Shown: positions 36,112 through 50,359, numbered from the stretch's first letter. The stretch is 64,000 nt of DNA from Siphonodentalium dalli (GCA_032622095.1 CP136064.1:111404004-111468003); one strand, 5' to 3'. The notes: generated by a model not told the origin, from the letters alone. Made by a program: numbers and translations.

Positions 36112-37122
36112 TTAAATGAAAATTTATTGCGCCTATGCCCAGTGAAGTCCCCGACATCTACCGATAACTTTGATATATAATACTTATTGTGTCAATTTAA
36201 TGCGAATGGGGAACAAAGGATTAAGTACTGCAATGAAAAAAAATATATATAGCGAAAACATCGAAAATGTAGAATAACGCAAGTTACCCAACCACCTTAT
36301 ATAACGAAATTTCGGAGTCAACATACCCTCTTGTCTGCCTATTGTGTGTCTTTACATTGTTCGCTATTCATTCTCAATTACGTAGTTGGCAATGTGTGCT
36401 TCCACATCCCACCGTCTGATATATCTCGAACATGGATGTGATCGGTCATTCGGTGGTCCAATACTAAATAGCAATAGCATACGACTTTTCATAGCCGGTT
36501 TCCGAGGAATTCCATATGTTAAGCTGACATTCACAATATCTATATTATCAGACATTTACTGTACTGAAACATGCATGCACCCCAAATATACCTAATTCAG
36601 AGCACAAAACGAACCTGTGAAAAAAACCTGCAAATGCATTTAACGCACACACGAAGATGGGCAAGTTTGTCCATTTCAATGGATTTTTTATCCAAGGTTA
36701 AATGACCCTGAAGGTAGCAGTACACAATTTTCAGCAACTTTAGCCAACTTGAGAGGCAATTATTGGCGTAAATACATCTCTACTTTGTTGTTTTCATTCC
36801 AGTAATTACTGCCCCTTAGTTTGCACACACAAAACGTCTGATTTTAACAATTTCTTGACTAAATTTGACCATTTTGAACCCAAATGCAGACAATACCAGA
36901 TCGAATGTTAGTAAATAAGCTTCTTCGACCTGACAAAACTGAGATATATTTGAAATAGAAAAAAAGTTATCGCAGAATCTTCGGGCTACACTGGCAGGTA
37001 AGCCTCCCAGCAGATACGTATTTTCCTAGATTTCAATCCTCATAGAACCCTTCGAAATCATATACAGCTATCATAAAAACACTTTTGGTTTTCACAATTA
37101 TATTATATTATAGCACAATTAA

Positions 37123-37463
37123 AGGGGTACTGTACACTAAATCCGACCATTTATGGGACCATCTCCTTTTATACTCAACAGAATATATGTAACAAATGAA
37201 TTAATTTGAGTCATGAATTAGTGAAAAATACAATTGTGTGCTCTCCGAATGATGCCAAAAACATGGTAATTATAATGAAAATGAATTTATGACTCCAGCC
37301 ATAATGCATATTTCATTATAATTACCATGTTTTTGCATCGTTCGTAGAGCACACAAGTGTATTTTGCACTAATCCATGGCTCAATTCATTTGTTGCATAT
37401 ATTCTGTTGAGTATAAAAGGAGATGGTCCCATAAATGACGGAATTTAGTGTAAAGTATCCCTT
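37123..37463. mobile_element. TTAA-flanked palindromic MITE, family 1 (copy 2)
   Basis: AGGGGTACTGTACACTAAAT and its inverse near 37,440-37,463, with TTAA at 37,119-37,122 and 37,464-37,467. It is palindromic almost throughout: CATGGTAATTATAATGAAAA pairs with TTCATTATAATTACCATG at the centre. Confidence 0.85.
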
Positions 37464-38811
37464 TTAACAACTTGTATAAGTTTCATAGTATCGACCCATA
37501 TTCGCCGTATTCGGTCTTGATAAACTGTCGTTGCTGAACAATCAAGATCGCAGACTCAAAAACGCCCTCTGAGTTATTAGGTGTCAAATAGGACCGTATA
37601 TCTTTAAGGTGGTATATCTAATCCTAAATACGTTGTATATAGTGTCCGAGGTACAAATAATAAACACGAGTCGACGAAACCTGTCAATAAATTCTGTTAT
37701 CAATTAATATTGATTTTATATCAATATTTTCATATATAATGCGATAATCAATGGGCCTATTTTTCATTACTATTTTTAGAATTTTAGATAGAGTTATCCC
37801 GCATGCTATTCGCCGAACGAACGCGAGCCGTAAATTGTCCCAAATTGGTTGTATGAATAGTATACCATTACATTTGAAATAAAACAGATACTAATTGATA
37901 GAAGCGAATCCAGACATGTGTCTTCTATTCATATTTAATATGTTATACGCAGGATACTTTATACAACTTGGCATAGGAAGAGATATACCATCTTTAAAAG
38001 TGTGTATCTCTTCCCTGAACTTTCTGTATAGAATCGGAGGTACAAAATCAACATTTTGAATCTGAAAGATCTGTACCCATGAATTTCTGTCATCAGGGAG
38101 TAAGTTTTTCTCCAATTATTTTCTGCGAACCTGGACAGAAAATGCGAGACATTGTCTCATTTTTTTTTATTAAAAATAAATTTAAAAAAAAAACACCATT
38201 GAGTGGAATATTTGTAACGCCATTATTTCGCGTGTTTGTTTGGCAACAACACTGAAAGCGTGGTATACTTAAAAACTAGATTCATAGAACTTTTGTTGTT
38301 GTTGTTTTTGAAAACTTTGTGGTTCCAGGAAGAGATAGCGCATATTTAACTATTTTATCAACAAATACGAACACGTGCAAACGGGTCCATGTGTCCTCTC
38401 TATTGCATATAGTTCTTGGTTGTTTTTTTATGTTATTTGGCGCGACTTCAATCGATACAGATATCTTTTATATTGGTGTATTCATTATACAGTCAATTGA
38501 AGTCCACGTACCCATCAGTAAATAATAGCGACTTCGATTCATACCTAACTGGGCTTGACTTGTCGTGTGCATGAATTGGAACTAACACGAATGCCAACGC
38601 CTTGTAATTTGTTCCGCTGTTGGTGATATACCCATGTGGCTTGAAAACAATCCTTGACGCACCATGCAGGACGCATGTTGTGAATACGATAATCCATATC
38701 GTTAAACATCGACTCTCTATATATGGCCACTAACGACTAACGTTTCACCTCGAGTTGAACCGCGCCCGTCCCACATCGTTTAACCCTTCCCGAATATGCG
38801 AAAACCCTGTG

Positions 38812-38878
38812 CCAATGCATTCTCTTATATATGCGAGTCGACCGTAGGTCGCCTCGCATATATAAGAGAATGCATTGG
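38812..38878. repeat. Perfect 26-bp hairpin with a structured loop
   Basis: CCAATGCATTCTCTTATATA through GCGAG (38,812-38,837) is exactly mirrored at 38,853-38,878. The 15-nt loop itself contains CGACC/GGTCG. Part of the arm (ATTGCATTCTCTTATAT) recurs at 39,102-39,118 after a tandem AT-rich region, suggesting one element spanning about 38,812-39,118. Confidence 0.8.
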
Positions 38879-39149
38879 TCTAACAAATTTTATATTATTT
38901 TTTATAATTGTTAAAGAATGTAATATAAAAAATTATAAAAATTGTTAAAGAATGTAAGAAAAAATTATAAACAATGATAAAATTGTTAAAGAATATAGGA
39001 ACAAATGATAAAAATTGTCATAGAATAAGAAAAAATGATAAAAATTGTTAAAGAATGTAAGAAAAATTGATAAAAAAAAAATGATAAAAAAATGTTAGGC
39101 CTATTGCATTCTCTTATATTTTTGAATTTTTTTATTTCTCGAAATATTG

Positions 39150-39462
39150 AATTATTTGTGGTCCAGAAAAGAGCCGCCAAATTGATGTTCTCTGACAAAA
39201 TTGAGGACGAAGATGGATAACTCTAAAATCAAGTGGTAATACGGCAAAATTTCGTGATATGCAAGTGATATAATACGGTCATATTTCGTTGAACGACATG
39301 TTGTTAAATAACACGTTTTGAGAATTTTTTTACCATAGTTGACAGCGGTTAGCATTATTTTGTTGTAATTAATCGATTCTGATAACAAAAGCGTATTTTG
39401 AAGAAATGTTATTGTTGTTGTAACGTGATGATATGGGGACAGTCTGATCGGATTGAGTACCT
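39150..39462. mobile_element. MITE family 2, 5'-truncated copy
   Basis: The right end GATCGGATTGAGTACCT followed by TTAA (39,463-39,466) and the interior GTTGACAGCGGTTAGCATTA match the 21.7-kb copy. The left terminal repeat is missing. Confidence 0.65.
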
Positions 39463-40374
39463 TTAATATATATGAATCGACGACACGTGTATGGAAACCC
39501 TTCTATCAATAAATATTGATGTTATTTCTATTTTTCTGGTAAAATAAACAGACAACACTTCGGAAAGAGCTTTCCGATGAATGGCAACAAGCCATATTCC
39601 GACTAAATCCTGAAAAATTACCCATAATTCTGCTGTGGTTAAGGAGTCGATTATTTAGGGCATTACTGTATGTTCACTGCAAACACCATGGTTTCAAATC
39701 TGAAGTGGGATTCCCAAATCTTTTGAAAATAATGACCATGCATGTGGTTAATTATGAAAAAAAAAGACAACAGTTATATATGAACATTTTTAAGTAACTC
39801 ACAGAACGACACGGGTGTGTTAATGCGTTTGTTGATACGAGTTCCAGTGCGGAAGGGTAGAACGAGCGGCTACAGCCTCGAGTAGTATCATTCCGCGATG
39901 GCACAAGTGCCGTATCGACAAAACCGTTAACACACGTATCCTTCTGTGTTTATTATACGCGATGCGTCCAGAATCATATAATTAAACACACAGGGCTTGT
40001 GTCATGTGTGATGATGTTGTCTGTTATGTAGTTTTTTGTTTCATGGTTAAGGCGAACGTCATTTACTTCGTGTGACGTCAACTATACGGTTTTGTAAATA
40101 CGACACAACAAGAACACTGTAATTCTAAGAAAAAAAGTGTAATAAATTATTTTCCGGACCGCTTTGTAACTATGGTTTCACGTAATGTTACTCTCCATAG
40201 CAAAGCGTATGGTGATTTCATATGGTGTTGTTAGTTTTGAACCCAGGCCAACCAATCGCCAATTTAACCATTTAATAACCACCGAAATTTGCATTGGATA
40301 AGTCTTTATATTGTCAAAGGTGTACGAAATGTTAGGTATAAGAGTATTATCTGTTTCTAATATTTCTGTCACAG

Positions 40375-40719
40375 CTAAATATCTCGGAGAGCCCTGCAAT
40401 GATTCGACTGACGTTTGCGTCGGGTTTATGACGACATGTTCATCACAAAACCACACATGCGATTGTGTTGTTGGATGGGAGCCATCATCAGACAGAGAAA
40501 ACTGCTCTCCCGATAATACCATTTATTTTCTGGATGCCAAATTCTCGTTGCTGGGGGAACAGTGTGGTGTGCTAAGGAACTGGTGCCAGCATAAAACAGA
40601 ACATACTTGTTCCAATGGAGTATGCACGTGTAAGGGTGGACAAAGACCAGCTACACAAGAAGAACGCTACGCTTACCCACATATTCTTCTCCAATGCCGG
40701 CCACAAAATTATTCGTTAA
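40375..40719 (+). CDS. Extracellular Cys-rich/TSP1 gene, exon 3: two Cys-rich modules
   Basis: Acceptor TTTCTGTCACAG ends at 40,374 and donor A|GTATGT starts at 40,720. The exon is 345 nt (115 codons), phase 1 at both ends, and is open throughout. Module one starts at EPCNDSTDVC with spacing C-x6-C-x6-C-x6-C-x-C-x12-C and the turn GWEP. Module two starts at EQCGVLRNWC and has C-x6-C-x7-C-x4-C-x-C followed by a longer 21-residue gap to the last Cys. A short linker separates them. Joining to exon 2 keeps the frame without creating a stop. Confidence 0.75.
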
Positions 40720-40940
40720 GTATGTAAACAGATCATCACTTTCCGACTAATATAATTTTATAAAGTTCACGTGATATTTCATAAATAGATTACAGAACAT
40801 AAAATGATAAGTGTGAGTTAAAAAAACATTGAACGACTGTTTAAATGTTTTTTGGTTGCATACTGAACAGCTGCCTCAACCCATTTTCTGATATCCATGG
40901 TAATTTGTTCACGCAGACATATGAAATAATGGACACATAC

Positions 40941-43900
40941 ACTGTGTAGGAACTGTTACATCGGAAGTCGTTCTATCGCCGGTATTGTGATGGTTCTTGA
41001 CTGATTTGTTACGGTTCCTTATGATTAAAAATAATCATTTTCGGGACAAAATCACGCATAATTATCGATATCTTGAATGTATTATACTTTCCTGAATTAA
41101 CAGAGGCTGCAGAAGTGCCGTATTACCGAAAACTGAACTCTAGATAACAATTAACTCGGAATTAGCGAGTTAACGCGTAAATATCAACATGTTATCACTG
41201 AAAATTAAGCCACGTAAACGCAATTCCTTTGTTTTTGTGGCGTATAAAATATGAAACGCATTCTGAACACGAAAACTGAGTGTAAAGTATATTCCAAAAT
41301 CATTTCTAAGACAAATTACAGCTTCAAAATGAATTGAAACAATCATATTCATATAGTAGTGCATGCTATAGCCTTATACAAGTGAGGGGGGCTTTATATT
41401 TTATTTTTTTGTCCACAATTTCTCCCTTTAGCAGTTGAAACCATGGGGTGGGTCCAGTTTTGGTCGAGGAAAAAAATTGCAATGAAAACAAAATCCATTC
41501 TCATCTTTTCTCATAGTTTATCATGGCTTTTTAAACTTATTATACATAGAAGATACCTCCGTGTTTTGAGTGAATACCGGAAGTATCTCATGAGTTGTCA
41601 CAGTGAGATACTGGAATCATGACGAGTGACCACGAATGAGGTAATTCCGGTATTCACTCAAAACACGAAGGTTTTCTTTTTATTATATGCGCTATTTACT
41701 AAAATAGATCGAGGAATTAATTCAAAATCGAAATGATTCTGATTCACATCGGCAATACAATTTCTGCACAACAAACAGAGACCACGTGGTTCAATAAAAT
41801 ACTGTCGATAACTCAGAATACACATGCTTCAAATGTGCGTAATATTTCAGATAACTTTATTTCAAATATACCAACTTACTTGCTTGTTTACTATTAAGCT
41901 GTTGTATCCGTAATTTTTTTCCTGACCCCCCCCTGAGGACATCGGGTAGAACTCTCGACTTATCGTAAATGGGACGATGAGTTAACCCGCAATTTCAAAA
42001 TAAAAGAGGAGTACGACGATTTCTCACAACGTTTTGGTACAAATTGGTCATATTTGATGATATTTCACATATAATGCCTACAGTTTGTTTCCCTAAAAAC
42101 CAAATGCTATAACCGTTAACGGTCATATTAGAACCTTAAAAAGCCAGTTGTTTTTACAATCTATCCTGATCAGTACTGTGGCATGAAAGTTTAGAGAATA
42201 ATATTTGGCTGTTGGTGCAAAATTGGAAATTCACAAATAGCTTTCTTACAAAATTACACAATTATAGCATTAAACAAAATGTTAATTGGAGCATTAAAAT
42301 GCTCCAGATTCAATCTCAGAGCATCTAATTTTCAAAATTTTCCGTGGAAGGCCCCCTGACCCCTCCCATACTATCCCCCTCAGACCTTCAGGAGAGGCCT
42401 TCGTGAGATGCCTTCGGCATCTCATGCTGGGATACTACTCGCCTCGACATTTTGTAGGAGAGCTACTCGCCACTCGCCTAGAATGATTTTAAGGGGAGCT
42501 CCTCATTGCTCACCAGTGATTTCCCACATGGAGAGGACTGGAACTGTGTTTATTTAATCAAATTGATGGTGTTTTTACTTTACACATGCACATGTTTTAA
42601 CCTATTGCTAATAAGGGACACAACTATCCTGTTAAAGTGGGTATTTTACCTGTATAACCATAAATATTTGGGTTTTTAAAGGTTTTGTCACTGGTTTTGT
42701 TGGCATATTTATCAGCCATGTGCTTTGTTTGTTTATTTTTTGTGGGTGTACTTGATCAGCGTTCTCTCAGTTCCGGTCAGACACAATGAGAAACCCTTAC
42801 CCTGCCAACAACACATTATTTAGTAGAATTTACAAGATTTTCAACAATTTTGGGGGTGGGTGTCCCAGACCTGGGTGGAAAAAACTTACGGTCCCGGGTG
42901 GGTGTCCCAGACCTGGGTGGGAAAAACTTACGCTCCCGGGGTGGTGGGTCCTCAAAACTGAAAAACACAAAATTTCCACCTTGTATCCGTGATTTTTTCC
43001 TGACTGATAGCGGTTAATAATTTGGAACAGTAGCCTCGTAATCAACACGTGTGCGTGTTACTGTTCTACTTCAAGCCAATCATGGCTGTGACGGTTCTAT
43101 ACATGCAATTTATTCGAACGATTTCTGTTCGTTGGGCCGAATATTGTCTTGTGTATCTGACATTTTAAACCAGATAATGACTGTAGCTTATGCCATTTAC
43201 ATAATACAACATGTATATTAAGAAATAATACAATAAATACCTAATAATAATAGTAAGTGACATTAATTGGCAGAAACCAAAACTTGAAAGTCCCGAGGGA
43301 TATAATATCATAATCATGCCTGCCTATATAAATAACCAATGGTAATAGAAATCTACTCTCAGGAGATTATGAGATGTTATTCATTTAGTTAATACAGGGT
43401 CATGATTGAAAGATCCAGGTGGGACAATGTTTCGATGCCAGCACCAACATATTTCTTCCTCGAAAATCCCGCCTATAAGGGGCATTTACGCATGTTTGTC
43501 GCCCAGACATGAACACATCTTATGAAATCACGTTTAACTGAATCATTGATATGTTTTGGCGTGGCCGGTGGATATGGGTGGTGGGGAGGTGTGGGGGTTG
43601 GACAAGGAGGGGTGCTTAATTTGTGTCTGCCCCCAACTTTGGTCAAATTTTTCAACAGTTACAAATTTCATACCTTACATTTGATTGGTTAGAAATTTCA
43701 CACTAACAATATGTTGAAATTGTTCCCTTAGTTTGATTTTACAACAATGGCTGAGGAAAGTCCCACCTTATGTACATACACACAGTGTAATAATACTGTG
43801 TTCGTTTAAAGTGTAATTGTCCGCCGCGCTCATGGAAAATGATAATAACAATATTAAATTCCTGATTATCTAATAATCGGGGCCGACTTCTCTCAGGTCG

Positions 43901-45235
43901 ACTTCGCGTCGGGTTGTCTTCGTATTGGGCCATCTTCATATTGGGTCGACTTCACATGGGCCCGACTTAACTTGTACTCTTTTGACCAATAGTCACATGA
44001 TTAAAAAAAAAATTCCATTACTAATTGAGCTACTTTTAAAGGTCTAGTATTGATACCCGTATTTACATTCCGGAATATCCTTGAGGATGCGGGAGTGATC
44101 TTGCATGTTCGGAGCGACTGCTATAGTAAGCCGAAGGCTGGCGACCAAATCATTTTTGCTTTCACTTGATCCAATTTTTATTTTATTTAATATTACAAAA
44201 TATAGCATTTACTAGTATAAAACAATTACTCCCTCTTACATGCGAGTGGATACAATTAATTGCGTGATTGGTTGTATCAGGTATCTCTTAACAGGAATCT
44301 GAGTGGCATGGCTTCACTGTCGATAGGCTTAGAAGGTAGAACAAATCGTGATTGCCGGTCAGATTATCCCGAACAGCAGAACAAGCGCGATGAAGAAATA
44401 ACGATTTCTAGCACCTAACCTATATAATCAGCATCCAGCAATAAGCGGATGCCCAACATAAACTTAATAAATTGCGTAATCAGAACAATGTATGGGTGTC
44501 AACGAACTTTTAACGTCTTATTTTTTGGCTTTTGCTGATTAAAATGCGTCTACGAAATTAGACAACATAAAATACAAGATAGATAACTATATTATATATC
44601 GTCTACGCTCACGCTTTCCGAAGTCCAGCGCTATGAAATTCCTCTATAGTTAACCGGCTATTGACTCATGCCTCATGGTAATGTTGGGCCTGCAAAACGC
44701 GTTATTTTTCAAACTAGCTGGCAACTTGGTGAATTTTGATAGGCGTATAACACATGTTATTGAATGAGCATAGGAAGGCAGTGTAATTCATAGAAATTGA
44801 TGACAAGTGGTACACATTTCAACATAATGCATATTTTGTCGTGTTTATCTTTGGTTAATTTCACGACATGGTCAGTTTGATCCATTATCCTGCCCTCATA
44901 TTAGCCATAGTTTTAGCCGTATACAACCGATTAAATGGGGAGAGAACCGACTCGATCAGGAGAGAACACAAACAAATATAAAAATTCGCGGTTGTCGTCG
45001 TTGTTATGACTCGCACAATGGAATTTTCTTATTATTACGCTCGTTGGGGCTACTGATTGTGAGGGGAATGGAAAAATTAATAGAATTATCAGCTAGATGG
45101 CTCCAAAATTGCGTTTTAACTGTCAAAAAGTCGCGAAAATGTATAATTTCGATCATAAGGAACCGTCACAAATCAGTCAAGAACCATCACAAACCGGCGA
45201 TAGAACGACTTCCGATGTAACAGTTCCTACACAGT
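40941..45235. mobile_element. 4.3-kb element with ~100-bp terminal inverted repeats
   Basis: ACTGTGTAGGAACTGTTACA then TCGGAAGTCGTTCTATCGCC on the left is mirrored by GGCGATAGAACGACTTCCGA then TGTAACAGTTCCTACACAGT on the right. Similarity extends ~100 bp inward to TTCCTTATGAT. No clean target duplication is visible and no transposase frame was found. The interior contains a hairpin (41,556-41,671), a ~45-bp tandem pair with GGTGTCCCAGACCTGGGTGG (42,857 and 42,901), and a 24-bp near-repeat TTGTATCCGTRATTTTTT at about 41,904 and 42,981. Confidence 0.65.
41556..41671. repeat. Hairpin with 25-bp arms
   Basis: CCTCCGTGTTTTGAGTGAAT then ACCGG (41,556-41,580) is mirrored, with one mismatch, at 41,647-41,671. 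The loop also contains partially paired GTATCTCA/TGAGATAC. Confidence 0.75.
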
Positions 45236-45548
45236 TGACGCATGATACACTGAGCGAGTGCCTCTGACAATATATGTATTGAGTTTTATTATACGACTGT
45301 GGTGTTTCTCGCTAAAATACGGTATTTTTAGGGATTTTTTCCGGAACATCGGAATCCACAGTGTGGTTTTCCGATTCAATATCAGGCTACTTTGAAACTA
45401 GCCTGTATACTAACGGAATATATGTTACCAAGATATGGTATATTACTGTCGGACATTGTTGGGTAATGAGTGAATTCTCGGCGAAATTTGAGTCACAGAA
45501 GTCATATAATAAACTCTTTATCGGTAAAGCGAAGTAATATTGACCATA

Positions 45549-45633
45549 GTATCACGTCTCATTGACGAGGTCAGATCGCCATATCAAACTCGTTTAATAC
45601 GGCGATCTGACCTCGTCAACTCGGCGTGATACT
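45549..45633. repeat. Hairpin, related to one at about 46,268-46,340
   Basis: GTATCACGTCTCATTGACGA then GGTCAGATCGCC pairs with GGCGATCTGACCTCGTC then AACTCGGCGTGATAC. A diverged partner near 46,268-46,340 (CACGTCTCGTTGAGAAGG ... CCTCTCCTCGACGTGATAC) is followed by the same ATATCACTT(C/T)ACTGTA sequence. Confidence 0.65.
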
Positions 45634-47295
45634 ACGGCCCATATCACTTCACTGTATCGATAATGTGTATTTCCACATAATCGGAGACCACAGTGTGGTT
45701 TCCCCAATCCTATCATGCGACTCTATTGTTTTCCGCGTATCGAGTCGATTCAATCGACAAAGCGAAGAATTTGTGCTATTCAAATTAATCTGCTCATTCG
45801 CAAAAGTGCATGACATCGTAACGTTCAGTCGCTTTCTCGTAAATGTCTTTTCTGTTTGTTATTCTCGACAAAAGCATTAATCTAAATTTATTTCCCATAC
45901 ACATACAAGTCATATAATAATATAATATAATTTTATTTGAAACAAATCAAGTTTGGATTTATGGTTCCAATGATAAGAGGGAAAAAAAGAGGACACATAA
46001 AGTTAAAATAATGTTCATCTCCTATATGTGGTATTACTTCATCGGATCGCACTGGAATTGTCTGACTGATGTATGCCAAATTTAGTCCTTGAGGTCGTGT
46101 ACGAACCTTCGTGGTGCTAGATGAAAGTCATTTTTTTTCAGTGAAAATTTAATGTATTAATTTGGGCGATTGAACTGCATGAGGGGGTAGGTTGTTCCAG
46201 TATGTGCATACTCGCTGTGAGTATATAAAAAACGCAGTGTCACTACAATTATTTGTATCCACATCATGCACGTCTCGTTGAGAAGGAGAAATCTCGGCTC
46301 AGATCCGGGATCTCACCCTCTCCTCGACGTGATACGGGGACCAATATCACTTTACTGTAGTGATAATATGTATTAGTATGCAATGGACTGAGTAAATGTG
46401 ATTACAAACAAGATGGTACCCCATTAGAGGCCAATTATTAATTTTCAACCGGCTTGACCAAATCGGGCTTTTTTGGATGGTATTTAGATAACTCATGATG
46501 AAATCAGCATCATAAACTCATGGTATGCGGGACTCGTGCCATTTTCATGCTGTACTCGGGTTTCACACCCCGCTGGTATAGCCGCTTTTCTGGATTTATA
46601 ACCCCACCTTAAATGGTATTCGGGATTCATATAAAAGACTGATACGCGACTTTGATGGTGACAAATGGTTATTTGATGGCTGTAATGGGCCTCTTATTTA
46701 GTCCTTTTATCCTATTTCGGTCTCGTTTAATTAATCGGTCGCTAGTTTGGGGTGGCAGGCATTCACCGGAAATCCTCGCGCGGTCATCACCGTGTCGCTT
46801 TCGGGACATTTGTCGTGGTGTGGTACAGTTTGGCGGCAAATTACTATTGCGAAAAGTAATGAACATAGATGGTGTTGAAGTCTCCTTCACCACATAGTTT
46901 CTTAACTGGTATGCATGTATTCACAACCTATAGCTCCGTTAACTGAAATTCAGGATTCGGTTGTGGGTGAAACCTTATTAATTTATATAGTTGAGCTGCA
47001 TGCACGCGTGTCAAATGGGCACGATCTTTCGCTAAACTTACCGTGTTATTTTTGTAAAGTCTAATATTAGTTGACGGGCGAAGTTAATTCAAAAAGTCAC
47101 AGTTTAAAGTCACATGGCGGTTTGCGCTCCAAAAATACACATATTAATATGTTTCCCATGTATCGAAATAGGTCGATAATTACTTTATCTATCTTTCTAC
47201 GGGCAAAATATGTCACATAAAGACGCATTTAAGTCATACACAACGCAAGTTTGAACACAATGTTTGGGTCCCGAACAAATAACACGACACTGGAC

Positions 47296-47480
47296 TGAAA
47301 ACAGCGTTCCATGTTAATATATTCCTGATATGGTAGAAATAAAGAGCGTTGTTTCACTTCTGGACGAAAAATTTAAAATAGCCGGAAAATGGCTGTGACA
47401 GTGGCAGGTATTTTTCAGAGCATATGATGCCGGTATATGAATATTTCGTGTTTATCAACCCATCTTATACATCCTATCCA
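47296..47480 (+). repeat. Dispersed repeat B, copy 2
   Basis: Matches 27,803-27,990: GCGTTCCATGTTAATATATT, CCTGATATGGTAG, AATAAAGAGCGTT, GAAAATGGCTGTG, TTTTTCAGAGCATATGA. Too diverged to share a frame. Confidence 0.65.
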
Positions 47481-50359
47481 AATCGCGTAGACAAAATTTG
47501 GAAGCTCAAATTAACCATGTCCCTAAGTTTAATACAACAGAAGCTATCGAGTTCAGTAAGTAAAATATTGCACTCTTTTTTTGTAGATTCATTCCAGGAC
47601 AGCTGCATGAAAGGCAAGCTAATTATATGGCTTATCGTGAATAATTCCCATTAGAAACTCTAGCTGCAGGCAGGACATGGCTTTGGGTTTGTTAGAGGGT
47701 GTTAAACTTAAAATTCCCAACTTCACCTACATTGGAGACCAAACTCCAAGCTTTTGAGAGACTTCATTTTCACCCCATTGAATGTTTCAACGGATGCCAC
47801 AAAGTTTCCAACGACTATTGAAACGTTGCAATATCCAATATCCTATCCAAACAATACCTTATATGGTCGGACATATTCTATTTATCGCAATTTTAAGTCT
47901 AAGCTTTTGGTAGAAAGTAGGAAAATATTCGATATAATATGGCCACACTATTTTAGGTCTAACATTTCCAACTGTTGCTGTTTCCGACATGAAAGGTCAA
48001 ACTTAAAAAAAAATTTGACCTAAGTTGGGAGGTTCAGGCACCCCAGGAATGAGCCCACTGTTGTCACATCTCAGGTCTCAAACTGCAATGCAGAGCTAAG
48101 TCCCCTCACCGGGCTGATCGGAACATTGTCAGCACGTACACAGAATGTAAGACACGCTTGCATGTTTATTTATGACTGTTGTAAGTTTCAGTTCATTCTG
48201 CATTATTCTGAGAAACTGACCTGTCCATATTCAGTTGAAAATTAGCCAGGTTAAATCAGAATGTTTGAATAGTCTGGAAAAAAAACATGCTAAATTTAAT
48301 TGCATCCTGCATGTATACGTAATGGTAGTGGTCTGTGGACTGATCTTTACCTTGTAGTTTGCTCTGGTCCCAGGTAATTTCAGATATCACTCAAACACTG
48401 AACACATTGATTTCGTATACAGATAAATGGATTTTCTCAAAATCTGTCAGCTTCATGTGGCCTCATTCCCGTTGATGGCTCCCTGCTTGAGAGGACCACA
48501 CTGCATATCAATATTTGTTGTCATTGGGTGGGAATATGGGTGACTGTTTTATTTTTCATTATACTATATGGGGTTTGATGCTATATTATGCCATTAAAAA
48601 TCTAACTCAACATTATGATACAAATGAAGCCTGCTCTCATTTTGCCAAGACAATAAGCTATGTAGTGATTGGAGTGTTGTTTGAAATTATTAATTATTCT
48701 AGCAGTTCTTGGTACCGAAACGGACAAAAAAGAAAATATTTTCAACCTATAAAAACAAGTATTAAAATCCATTGTTGTTATCGTCTCTTAATAATTGCTC
48801 ATATTCTATATAGAATGGAGATGATGATATGTTAAATTCACCATTTTTCGCCAGACAGATCCAGAGAAATTCTTTGTTGAAAATCTCTTGCCATTTTTGG
48901 CTGGATTTATGCAAAACGTGCGTCTCCCCTTAATTGATTTACACTTTCTTAATGGCCCACTTAATTTTCGAATCACCAGATCACATTATATACAACATAT
49001 TCCATGTTATATACCATTTGAAAGAGGAAGATCCAAAACATTGTATTGTTAACTGATCCGGTCGAATAAACTGGGAACATGTTGTTTTTGTCGAGGTACC
49101 AAGGTGTGTCCTGCATTTAATTCTGATCCGAACTGTACTATAAAGTCTACTATACTCAATGGAAAGGGAATAACTCTATCTCTTAGTTTGAATTTTGATG
49201 CATTCTGGGTTGACAAGGGGGGAAGTCTTGGAATGAACCTCTATCACTTGGTGGACAGTCCTAGGCCACAGCTGTTTCATATTCTGGTGGAATATATATT
49301 TTTTGGTTTCTCTTCCAAATGGTATATACTATGGACAAATGTTATCTGGGCCTGTCTGGGCATTCGAAAATTAAGTGGGCATTTAAATAGTTAATAGACA
49401 GGTTTAGATCAAGAAATTATAACTTCAACATTCAGGCCATTCAGGTATATTTTCCAACGGTCAGATGATGCATGCGACCGCCATACGTTCTAGCGTATCG
49501 ATAAAGATGGATCATATTTACAAATGTATAAAAATCTTTAGCGATAGAGTCAATCAGGTGATTGTATAAATGTAGGCATCTGACTGTAATATAGTTAGCT
49601 GACAGTGAATGGCGTTTGGAATAAGTTCTTGATTTAAATAAGCCTGTCAATTGTGCATACCGAGGTTACAAGCATGAACACGTAAACAGATTTGGTGTTT
49701 GGGTGACGTTCGATGAGTGCCTAACGTGTCTCTAATGCTCCTTTTGATTGAGATTGATTGAGTGATTAAGATTATTTCGGTCTGGAAACCCGGCATGGCA
49801 GAGTAAAGGCTAGGTCTTATATCCAATGTGGTCACTGTGGCAAAATACGCTTCTCGTATTGATGTGTTCCATCCGGAACGAAAATTGTCCGAGCCTGAAC
49901 GAAAATTGTGTCTGAATCTGAAGTATTGCGAATCTGAACCTGAACATTTTTAAATGTTCAAAGCTCGTTTTTTTCGGATTTAAACAATAAAATATCGCCG
50001 GTTTTGCATTCCGATAATATGTGATAACCTAATCTACCAATTAGACCGGCCCCCATAAATGACAATACATAAATTTGAGGATCCGTGAGCCCAGGGCAAA
50101 AAAATTACGAAAAATCGAAAATTTCGCCGTCTTGAGAACATTTCGATATTTTATGACGACTTGACACGCCAAATGTAACATTTACACATGCCGACCATGC
50201 GAAATGTATGTTATGTAGGTGTTGGGTATACCCATTTCTACATAACTTTTCTAAGGTGTATCTCCGAAAGATGTCGTTGATTGATGCTTGAAGACAATAT
50301 ATACACCTACCGTTTATCCTGACCACTGGGCGCCGCCATCTTGAAACGTACAAACCTAA

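Larger units (their letters stand above)
34439..40374. other. Intron 2 with several mobile elements
   Basis: 5.9 kb. It contains TTAA MITEs (35,879-36,111; 37,123-37,463; about 39,150-39,462), a perfect 26-bp hairpin (38,812-38,878) and a GATAAAAATTGTTAAAGAAT tandem region (about 38,880-39,100). Open frames at 35,030, 36,386 and 38,319 lack cysteines in module spacing and are not called. Another phase-1 exon could be hidden here. Confidence 0.5.

Noticed and set aside
40178-40522. Minus-strand 114-codon frame over exon 3
   Set aside because: Shadow of the cysteine-rich exon on the plus strand, which has module spacing and splice signals.
46652-46897. Overlapping frames on both strands at 46.7 kb
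   Set aside because: No domain, no splice context and mutually exclusive strands.
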